This document shows, piece by piece, positions 25,934 through 33,151 of a stretch of DNA of 64,000 nt. The notes beneath the pieces were generated by a model. The model ran no database searches and had not been told where the DNA came from. It saw nothing but the letters and a program-made list of their open reading frames with translations. Source of the stretch: an uncultured Prevotella sp. (lineage in GTDB: Bacteria; Bacteroidota; Bacteroidia; Bacteroidales; Bacteroidaceae); the NCBI GenBank assembly GCA_900315835.1, contig ONAR01000004.1, forward strand, positions 18,434 to 82,433, in the 5' to 3' direction. The translations under genes were made by a program, and so were the position numbers. Each line of letters begins with the position of its first letter. Positions within the stretch are counted from its first letter, which is position 1.

Positions 25934-27091
25934 TTAACAACCGGCGTGGTCACTGAGCAACTGCCATTCCATTTCCGGAGTCCAAAGGTCTGTGCTGATG
26001 GAGGTTGCCATCTCGTTAAGCATCATGCATTGTTGGCGGGTTATCGTGTGGTGTTCCGTATGGTAAGGCCATGGGGCGAGCATGAGCAGGGAACCGTTGG
26101 CGCAGGCTTCGAAATAGCGTCCGGGCGGTTTGTAAAGTGGCGGGAAGCCATTCTCCAAGACGACGATTAGAGGCAGGCTGGCATCGAGGCAGGCGCGGGC
26201 TATCTCCTTCTCACCCGGCGATATGCAGGGACTCACCACCACCGCGCCCATCCTCCCCCGTTTGATGAAGTAGGCCTTTTGGAGGGCGATGAGCTTCAGG
26301 TTGCTCTCTGTAGTGTTGTTATGGCATCTCACCTGCATCCGCATGGGCTTGTCGAGGAGCCATCGGTTGCCGATGGCGGCGAAGGTGCGGCCGCCGATGC
26401 TCAGGTTGTTGACGACACGGAAAAGGTCGGGATGCTCTCGTTTTATCAAGGCTCGCCGTGGGTTGTCGAGTACATAGTTGATCATGTTCTTCAGCTGTCC
26501 CTTGCCGATGAGCACCGAGTCTTGATAGCCCGGGGAAAAGAGCGATGGCCCCGAAGCCCCCTTGCTGCGAGGCAGAGGCGCCGCCCCGTGCGCTGTCTTG
26601 TGCGCCGAATTATAATTCGGCGAACCCAACGGCGAACCCAACGGCGAACCCAACGGCGAACCCGCCGGCGCCCTCTCCTCCCTGCATACCTCCGGCACGA
26701 GCTCCCACCAGGCGTGTGAGCAGCCTGTCTTGAAGCCTGCGATGATCTTTCCTAAATGCAGCTTCTGTTCATGCGTGACGAAGAGCACACCGTGGAGATG
26801 GTCCGGCATGATCTGTAGCACGATGGAACTCACGCCCGGATGGCGCTCCGAGATCTCCTGCCAGCAGCTTTTCACGCGCTCTCCAAGTGGCGTGAGATCT
26901 ACGACAGCCTCCCCTTTTTCCGTCCATTTCAGGCCGCCCAGCCGCAGCTTGCCGCGATCGGCAAGGCTGATGGTAATCTGGTAGATGCTGCGTCCTTTAT
27001 AGTCGTGACCGTCGAGACGTTGTAGCATGGAGTGCTCGGTGTCGTAGCGCCAACCCTTGCCAGCGATGAAGTGTGGTTTCTTGTCGGTCAT
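25934..27091 (-). CDS. RAYT-type HUH transposase with DprA-like C-terminal domain
   Basis: Predicted 385 residues from the ATG at 27091. The first ~225 residues are a REP-associated tyrosine transposase (Y1_Tnp) domain. The HUH motif is His98-Leu-His100 in MPDHLHGVLFV and the likely catalytic tyrosine is Tyr206 in NYVLDNPRRAL. Such proteins act on short palindromic REP elements and are usually single-copy. After it comes a Rossmann-like region (about 265-385) with GAVVVSPCISPGEKEIA, PLIVVLENGFPPLYKPPGRY and LMLAPWPYHTE. This resembles the C-terminal part of DprA/Smf-type nucleotide-binding proteins. A 12-bp repeat in the linker encodes four Gly-Ser-Pro-Leu-like units. The upstream frame (10 codons) precedes the promoter-proximal start and is excluded. 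Confidence 0.8.
   Translation of the reverse strand: MTDKKPHFIAGKGWRYDTEHSMLQRLDGHDYKGRSIYQITISLADRGKLRLGGLKWTEKGEAVVDLTPLGERVKSCWQEISERHPGVSSIVLQIMPDHLHGVLFVTHEQKLHLGKIIAGFKTGCSHAWWELVPEVCREERAPAGSPLGSPLGSPLGSPNYNSAHKTAHGAAPLPRSKGASGPSLFSPGYQDSVLIGKGQLKNMINYVLDNPRRALIKREHPDLFRVVNNLSIGGRTFAAIGNRWLLDKPMRMQVRCHNNTTESNLKLIALQKAYFIKRGRMGAVVVSPCISPGEKEIARACLDASLPLIVVLENGFPPLYKPPGRYFEACANGSLLMLAPWPYHTEHHTITRQQCMMLNEMATSISTDLWTPEMEWQLLSDHAGC
26619..26666. repeat. In-frame 12-bp tandem repeat inside the RAYT gene
   Basis: Four units of GGCGAACCCAAC (the last reads GGCGAACCCGCC), beside the 14-bp palindrome CGAATTATAATTCG at 26606-26619. On the coding strand this gives (Gly-Ser-Pro-Leu)n. The 12-bp period preserves the frame, so copy number can vary without breaking the protein. 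Confidence 0.9.
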
Positions 27092-27118
27092 AGATTGTAG
27101 TTTTGGGGGTTTGCCGTA

Positions 27119-27126
27119 CAAAGGTA
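27119..27126 (-). promoter_or_regulatory. Promoter -7 element of the RAYT gene
   Basis: Minus-strand TACCTTTG, inside the palindrome GTACAAAGGTAC; predicted start near 27112, leader ~20 nt. Divergent from the restriction-modification promoter. Confidence 0.5.
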
Positions 27127-27341
27127 CATATATTTTCTATTAGCGCGCCAATGTATCCGCAAAAACTCTTCCGATGATGGCATCGTGACATGGCTGACAG
27201 TGTCCTCCAATATCCAGCTCAAAGACGGAATATTACTCCATTCTTTTGAAATAAACCAGGTAAATATGAAAATAAGCATATTGTTTGGCAAATACTCAAA
27301 TTTTTGATGATAGGATTTGTCCTTTTTGCTGAATTCTTTCG

Positions 27342-27349
27342 TACCTTTG
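27342..27349 (+). promoter_or_regulatory. Promoter -7 element of the restriction-modification operon
   Basis: TACCTTTG; predicted start near 27356, ten bases before the controller ATG. A 9-bp inverted repeat, TGTTTGGCA at 27282-27290 and TGCCAAACA at 27350-27358, flanks it and could be an operator. Confidence 0.5.
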
Positions 27350-27365
27350 TGCCAAACATTGAGTT

Positions 27366-27590
27366 ATGAGCGACGAAAGAAAAGATTTAAACCGCATAAA
27401 GAGCGTATTGGTGGAGAATCACCGCACGTGTAAGTGGTTGGCCGAACAGTTGGGGAAAGACCCGACAACCGTTTCGAAATGGTGCACGAACGCATCACAG
27501 CCCACACTTGACATCCTACTCAAGATAGCCGAGTTGGTGGGTGTCAATTACACAGAACTTGTTTGTCACGAATTTCAAAAGAAAGGCTGA
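27366..27590 (+). CDS. XRE-family controller protein of the restriction-modification operon
   Basis: 74-residue Cro/CI-type helix-turn-helix protein. The HTH is TCKWLAEQLGKDPTTVSKWC, followed by the usual helix containing QPTLDILLKIAELVGV. In size and position, five bases before a methyltransferase gene, it matches the controller (C) proteins that time restriction after methylation. It could bind the 9-bp inverted repeat around its own promoter. The promoter leaves only ~10 nt of leader. Alternatively it could be a generic XRE regulator carried with the island. Confidence 0.85.
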   Translation: MSDERKDLNRIKSVLVENHRTCKWLAEQLGKDPTTVSKWCTNASQPTLDILLKIAELVGVNYTELVCHEFQKKG

Positions 27591-27595
27591 AAACC

Positions 27596-29470
27596 ATGTC
27601 TGAAAAGAAATCATTCATCTCAACCCGGAAGGGTGTCACATATCTTGACCTGTTTGCTGGCGCCGGTGGCTTCAGCGAGGGCTTTTTGCAAGCATACACA
27701 GATGACAAGTATTATGATTTTAGGCTTGCAAGCGACATTAACGAGAACTGCGAACTTACTCATCACGTCCGTTACAACAAGATGCTGGGCCTCGATACAA
27801 AGTTTATCCGTCAGGACATCATGGACGATAGTTTCCTGTCGAACCTGAAGAGAGAAATCGGAGGACAGGAGATAGACGTTATCACGGGTGGCCCAAGTTG
27901 TCAGTCGTTCAGCTTGGCCGGACGAAGAAAGAAACTGGACAAGCGCGATGACCTTTTCTATCATTATCTCAAGGTTATCAAGGCGTTGCGTCCCAAATAC
28001 TTTGTCATGGAAAATGTCAAGGGCATCCTCACTAAGGATGGAGGTAAGATCAAGGAGCGGATACTGCGTGAGATTCGTTCCATCGTTGACGACATGAAGA
28101 TGGGCCAATTGTACGATTTTCTTGATGCCAACCTGAAGAAAGATTTAAACCCTTCTTTGTATTCTTGCCTTATCCTGCGGCTGAAGATGGAAAGCTCAGA
28201 CGGAGACTGGGAGAAGATGAGCGATATGTTCTTCGAGAATCTGGACGCTCAGTTCAGAAGTCTGACCCGTCTTCTTGACTATAGTGTGAGCAAGAGCGAC
28301 ACGCAGGTGAATACCGTTCGTCATGGACTCTTGTTGCTACACATGAAGAAGCAAAGGGAGGAAATCCGAAAGCAGGTTATTCAGTTGAAGACATCAGCCC
28401 ACATCGACAACGACACGTTTATGGATAGCTATAACGAAATAGTTGAGACCATTTCCGACGACCAAATACTCGACAAGATGCTGGAAGCCATCGATCAGGT
28501 GTCAAAGATGGGCAACTGCGAGGAGGAAGCCAAGGCTCTCAAAAGTTCCTTGGAAATACTTACGTCCACCTTCGACGAGTGCATCGACTATATTCGGGAA
28601 AAGCTCAAGGGAAATGATAAGGTTCTTGAAAAGTTCGAGGCTTTGATGAAGACCGTCCGCCTGTATAACATCAATGAGCCAATGATACTCCTGTCTTCCA
28701 ATTATGGAGTACCTCAGAACCGTGAGCGCGTCGTTTTTATAGGATGCAGAAACGATCAGGAACTCATTAGCGAGATTCCGGCCACCGTGACCGACGACCA
28801 GAAAGTGACGGTCTATGAGGCCTTGTGGGACCTTGACATGGTGGGCAATGGCGACACGGCCAAAGATTATCGTGAGCCGAAAATCATTCCCGAATACGAG
28901 GATGAGAAGAAACATCGCACCATACAAGGTGTGCCCGATGCCCATGGGCATCTCTATTCAGAGTGGTCACGTATGGGCAGGCTGGGACATCGTTTCACAT
29001 TCGACATGCCGCCTTTCCATGTGATGAATATGGAAGAGCTGGAGCAGCCACGCAAGTATGAGCACATGGAATTGTTCAATCACCAGACAAGCCTGCAAAA
29101 TGAAAAGGTGCGCGAAAGGCTGAGGATCATAGCCAAGCACGGAGACTACGATGAGTCAAAAAAGGAACTGAAGGAAAAACGACTTGACTCACAAAAACGC
29201 AATTATGTCGTTCTGAATCCAAAAGGACAAAGCCCGACCGTCTGCACCATGCCAGATGATTTCATACATTATGCGGCCTACCGTCCATTGACCGTGCGGG
29301 AAATGGCACGTCTGCAGAGTTTCGATGATTCCTTTGTCTTCCAAGGCAAGCGACAGACCGGTGGTAACAACCGTCAAAAGGAAATTCCACAATATACGCT
29401 TGTCGGCAACGCAGTTCCCCCGTTGATGGCCAGGGCAATAGCCAATGAGATTCTCAAACATCTTGGTTAA
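27596..29470 (+). CDS. DNA (cytosine-5) methyltransferase of the R-M island
   Basis: 624-residue C5-cytosine methyltransferase that would protect the host site. Motif I is DLFAGAGGFSEGF (residues 18-30, AdoMet binding), motif IV is GGPSCQSFS with catalytic Cys102 (Ser replaces the usual second Pro), motif VI is Glu139-Asn-Val, motif VIII is PQNRERVVFIG (373-383), and the C-terminal LTVREMARLQSF and LVGNAVPPLMARAIA are motifs IX/X. Motifs VI and VIII are ~230 residues apart, versus ~40 in compact enzymes, because of a helical, charged insertion. Start 27596 is preferred to 27563, which overlaps the controller gene. Low GC compared with the flanks suggests transfer. Confidence 0.92.
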   Translation: MSEKKSFISTRKGVTYLDLFAGAGGFSEGFLQAYTDDKYYDFRLASDINENCELTHHVRYNKMLGLDTKFIRQDIMDDSFLSNLKREIGGQEIDVITGGPSCQSFSLAGRRKKLDKRDDLFYHYLKVIKALRPKYFVMENVKGILTKDGGKIKERILREIRSIVDDMKMGQLYDFLDANLKKDLNPSLYSCLILRLKMESSDGDWEKMSDMFFENLDAQFRSLTRLLDYSVSKSDTQVNTVRHGLLLLHMKKQREEIRKQVIQLKTSAHIDNDTFMDSYNEIVETISDDQILDKMLEAIDQVSKMGNCEEEAKALKSSLEILTSTFDECIDYIREKLKGNDKVLEKFEALMKTVRLYNINEPMILLSSNYGVPQNRERVVFIGCRNDQELISEIPATVTDDQKVTVYEALWDLDMVGNGDTAKDYREPKIIPEYEDEKKHRTIQGVPDAHGHLYSEWSRMGRLGHRFTFDMPPFHVMNMEELEQPRKYEHMELFNHQTSLQNEKVRERLRIIAKHGDYDESKKELKEKRLDSQKRNYVVLNPKGQSPTVCTMPDDFIHYAAYRPLTVREMARLQSFDDSFVFQGKRQTGGNNRQKEIPQYTLVGNAVPPLMARAIANEILKHLG

Positions 29471-29490
29471 CTACAATATATCCGTCAGAT

Positions 29491-30741
29491 ATGATTCATA
29501 TGCGGCCTTTCACTCAGTTCGAGATTGACAATTTTAAGTTCATCTCAAACTTGGGCATAAGATATACTACGTTCCAAACTTACTGGACTTCGCTTGACAA
29601 GGGCTATTTCGATGCGATAGCCCCCATGCGGACTTATTTCCTTGAAGAGGGCATTCACGACTATGCGAGTCAAGGGCAAGGACAAATCAACAAGGAATAT
29701 CGGGAGGCTTATTTGTTGACTGATTGTCTGATGATTCCTGCACAAGCATCACTCTATCGTCCTTGCACGAAGAAAGGAGATCCGAGAATATGGTTTTCCA
29801 AGTTAAAACGATATACTAATCCTGATGATATTTTTGCGCTATTCCATAAAGAGCAAACGCTTTATATCATCAACGTAACTCAGACAAATGTAAAGACATC
29901 ATACGAGAGTTCATCCGAGAATCCCATCAAGGATATTCTTTCCGTTCTTCAGCTCAAAAGTATGGAAATCGCGACAGAATTGCTTGGAAAGTTCAGGAAG
30001 CTTTATGACAATGGCCATTGGTATGAAGCGGAAGTTCAAGACGACACCGGCATTGGAAGGGCTGTAGAAACTCTTCTTGGCATTCCTATGAATAGCGATC
30101 CCAATCCCGATTATAAAGGCATTGAGTTAAAGAGCAAGAGATTACAGCGGTCTGGTGCAAAGAATGGACTGTTCTCGCAAATACCGGATTGGGAAGCCAG
30201 CAAATATAAAAATGGGAATCAGATTGTTCAGAAATACGGCTACGTCAGAAATGGCAACAAAACCCTTCAAGTAACCGTACAGGCAAACAGGCCAAACGCA
30301 CAGTCTCTTGTGTTGGATATCACCCAAAATGATGAAGTGTTGGAAATGCTTGGGAAAAAAGAAGTATCAGCAATTGACCATATCGTGGAATGGCAGCTTA
30401 TGACACTTCATAATAGGTTGAAAACCAAACATAAGGAAACATTCTGGATTTCCGTTGACAATAAGATGTTTGATGGAAAAGAATTCTTCAAGTATTCATA
30501 CATCGAGCATACTCGAAATCCGAATATTGCGGAATTTGACAATCTGATCATGCAACAGCTAATCTCTTTGGAATTGCTCCTTAACAGACCAAGCGGTAGA
30601 GGAGACACTTGGAACTTCAAGATAAAGGACAAAGCAATGCCCTTATTGTTCCCCGAGTCGTTCCTCTATAAGTTAGATCCTAATTCAGAACCCCACCGAG
30701 GACCAATCCGAAAACGGTCAATGGCCAGTCAAAGAAAGTAA
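29491..30741 (+). CDS. MvaI/BcnI-type restriction endonuclease
   Basis: 416-residue restriction enzyme. Around residues 190-230 it has the MvaI/BcnI family block: GIGRAVETLLGIPMNSD, then a PD-(D/E)XK core with Asp207 and Glu212-Leu-Lys214 in PDYKGIELKSKR, then LFSQIPDWEASKY. Characterised members cut CCWGG (MvaI) or CCSGG (BcnI) as monomers that nick each strand in turn. The target here is inferred to be of that type, which also fits a C5-cytosine methyltransferase and Vsr partner. The N-terminal ~150 residues are family-unspecific. The gene follows the methyltransferase by 20 bases and is AT-rich. A start at 29500 (second Met) is equally possible. Confidence 0.82.
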   Translation: MIHMRPFTQFEIDNFKFISNLGIRYTTFQTYWTSLDKGYFDAIAPMRTYFLEEGIHDYASQGQGQINKEYREAYLLTDCLMIPAQASLYRPCTKKGDPRIWFSKLKRYTNPDDIFALFHKEQTLYIINVTQTNVKTSYESSSENPIKDILSVLQLKSMEIATELLGKFRKLYDNGHWYEAEVQDDTGIGRAVETLLGIPMNSDPNPDYKGIELKSKRLQRSGAKNGLFSQIPDWEASKYKNGNQIVQKYGYVRNGNKTLQVTVQANRPNAQSLVLDITQNDEVLEMLGKKEVSAIDHIVEWQLMTLHNRLKTKHKETFWISVDNKMFDGKEFFKYSYIEHTRNPNIAEFDNLIMQQLISLELLLNRPSGRGDTWNFKIKDKAMPLLFPESFLYKLDPNSEPHRGPIRKRSMASQRK

Positions 30742-30746
30742 TATCC

Positions 30747-31247
30747 ATGTCGTTTACAAGAACTCCACAAGACAGGCATAACATCATGGCCTCTATCCGC
30801 TCCAAGGACACGAAGCCTGAGTTGCTTGTGCGCAAATACTTGTGAAGGAGGGGATTTCGCTACCGGCTCAACAATCCGCGGCTGCCCGGGCATCCCGACA
30901 TTGTACTTCGCAAGTACCGCACGTGTGTCTTCGTCAACGGTTGCTTCTGGCATGGGCATGAGGGATGCAAGTACTTTAAGATGCCGAGGACCAACGTGGA
31001 GTTTTGGACAAGGAAAATCAACAGGAACCGGGAACGTGACATACGGGAGCAACGGCAGTTGGCAAAGATGGGCTGGCATTGCATCACCATTTGGGAGTGT
31101 GAACTGAAAGCCAATCAACGGGACAAGACCTTGGAGGCGCTGGCCTTCACCCTCAACCGCATCTATCTCCAGGACCATTCCATCCATTACGCCGATAGAG
31201 AAGAGGAGGTGGAACTCGAAACCGCTGCTGAACCGACCAGTACGTAG
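30747..31247 (+). pseudogene. vsr: Vsr-type very-short-patch repair endonuclease, interrupted by TGA
   Basis: Vsr nicks next to T:G mismatches that arise when 5-methylcytosine deaminates, at the sites of cytosine-methylating R-M systems. From the ATG at 30747 the frame reads RTPQDRHNIMASIRSKDTKP (family N-terminus) to residue 32, then a TGA at 30843-30845, then continues without another stop to 31247 as RRGFRYRLNNPRLPGHPDIVL (Asp of the active site), VFVNGCFWHGHEGCKY (zinc and catalytic His block), FWTRKINRNRERD and WHCITIWECEL. The stop falls where relatives usually have a Trp or another large residue, so one TGG-to-TGA change is enough. Without it the product would be 166 residues, a normal Vsr. 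Confidence 0.88.
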
Positions 31248-31389
31248 CGTAGGCATCCCCGTCTGTGAACCAAGCGCAAATCCCGATATGGCTCAAATGG
31301 TATCGCAATATGGCCGAGATTGAGTTTCAGAATGAATGCAATGTGGTTACTACTCTATCGTAGTTTCATTTTTGTACAAAATCATAATT

Positions 31390-32243
31390 CAATAATACAA
31401 TTTCAAAAGGATATCCAGACGCAGTGGCATGACAGCGTGGCAAAGGTGCTGTATAATAATAATGTGCGCTTCCGACAGTTCAAGACCAGCATGCTCGACC
31501 GGGTCAACTATCGCCGGGTCTTGCAGATGTTCAATGAGCGTTACTCCAATGCCTCTGACTTCACGTTCGTCTTTGTGGGTAATATCGACATGGAGCGCGA
31601 TGTGCCTCAGCTGGTGCGCTATATCGGCGGCCTGCCCTCGACGGGCAAAAAGGAGAAGTACCGCAATGTGATACCTTATCTGCATAAGGGCAACTACGTC
31701 TGCCACTTCACGCGGAAGATGGAGAACCCCAAGACCAACATCATGCTGACGTGGGTGGGTAAGATGAAGTACAACATGCACAACCGCATGCTGCTCAACA
31801 TCCTGCATCAGGCCTTGGAGATGATCTACACCAATACGCTTCGCGGCGAGGAGGGCGGCACCTATGGCGCGCTCACCGACTACGATCTCTCGACGCATCC
31901 GAAGGGTCAGTTCACCATCCGTGTGGAGTTTGAGACCAACAACCAGCAGGCCGACATCATGCTCGAGAAGGCCAAGCAAGGGCTCCGCGATGTGGCTGAT
32001 CACGGCATCTCGCAGGAGATGTTCGACAAAATCGTGACTTATATGACGAAGCGCCACAACGATCTGACCAAGGAGAACGCTTATTGGCTCGAGATTATCC
32101 AGAACAAGATAGAGAATGGCGACGACGATTACAGCCACTACTTCGATGACCTCAACGCCATCACGCCTGCCGACATCCAGCAGTGCGCCAAGCTCGTTGT
32201 CAATGCCCCGACAAAGATAGAGCTTATGATGAAAGGCCAGTAG
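31390..32243 (+). pseudogene. C-terminal fragment of an M16 peptidase
   Basis: About 285 codons matching the last third of M16 peptidases, including FKTSMLDRVNYRRVLQMFNE, FTFVFVGNIDME, GGLPSTGKKEKYR and RGEEGGTYGALTDYD. The same blocks are present, in diverged form, in the full-length M16 gene at 5.8-8.6 kb. The N-terminal two thirds, including the HxxEH zinc site, are missing. The frame is open back to 31320, but the part before ~31390 has no M16 similarity and is taken as unrelated DNA at the island junction. Not expected to be active. The R-M island lies directly upstream, so its arrival may have removed the rest. Confidence 0.8.
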
Positions 32244-32255
32244 GCAATCTTTTGA

Positions 32256-33115
32256 CTATACGCTTTCCACCTCCCATTCGTCCACGGTGTGTTTGTCGGC
32301 ATCGAAGCGTATGCCGACTTTCACCACCCGTCGGCCGTCGGTGAGGTAGGGCGTGGCGTAGCCGCGGGCATTGATCTGGTCGAGGGCATGGCGGGCCGTG
32401 TCGCCCACCTTCAGTTCCATCACGTAGATGGCATCGGGCATGAGGATGACCATGTCGACGCGGCCGCCCGCCACCTTCACCTGCGTGCGGGCATAGACGT
32501 TGAGCATGGAGAAGATGAGATAGAACGTGTATTCGTAGAATCCCTCCTTAGTCTTTGCCTCGGCGAGTTTCTGCTTGAAGCCCTCCACGTAGGGGATGCC
32601 GGCAAGATACGACTGCATGTGCCGCATGGCCAGGTCGATGTCGCCTGTCTTGAGGGCTTTCCAGAACTTCGCGGCAAAGCCTATCTGCACATCTGCATTG
32701 TTCAGGCCGGTGTAGGTGGGCAGCAGTCCGTTGACATAGCCCACGCGCACCTCCTGGTTGGGGATGGACAGCTCATAGGCCTCTGTGTCTGGGTCGTAGT
32801 CCTTGATGGTGAGGTAGCCGCTCTGGTAGAGCAGGGGCAGCGCGTCCTTCATGTTCTCCGTGGGCTGGTCGAAGGCCGACTCCGGCACGTCGAGCGAGTC
32901 GAGCGAGGTGATGTCGGTGTGGAAATGCTGCATCTGCTTGATGAGGAAGGTGGGCGTGCCGGAAGCAAACCAGTAGTTTCTCAGCAGCCGGTCGCCGAGG
33001 GCGTTGAGCAGACTGAAAGGATTGAAGACGGCCTCAGCCCCGCCGGCAAAATGATAGCCGTCGTATTTGAACTTGATTTTTGCATACATCGCCTCCGGCG
33101 CCAGCTTGAAGTAAA
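32256..33115 (-). pseudogene. C-terminal fragment of a DUF1703-type ATPase/PD-(D/E)XK gene
   Basis: Near-identical (roughly nine bases in ten by eye) to the 3' half of the full-length gene at 41.8-43.4 kb. It keeps the middle and nuclease part: KYDGYHF, NYWFASGTPTFLIKQMQHFH, GFYEYTFYLIFSMLNVYA and the PD-(D/E)XK block GGRVDMVILMPDAIYVMELK. The N-terminal ATPase half is absent. Similarity starts around 33110, just 40 bases beyond the stop of the TonB receptor; a longer open frame to 33311 only reads the receptor gene backwards. A Met at 33085 could start a ~276-residue product, but truncation makes function unlikely. Confidence 0.82.
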
Positions 33116-33151
33116 ACAGTCTGCCGCGGTGATCCCTCTCCCCTCCGTCAA

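Noticed and set aside
30843-30845. TGA read as an amino acid (recoding) in vsr
   Set aside because: All other genes in the window use TGA as a normal stop and no recoding element is visible, so a nonsense mutation is the simpler reading.
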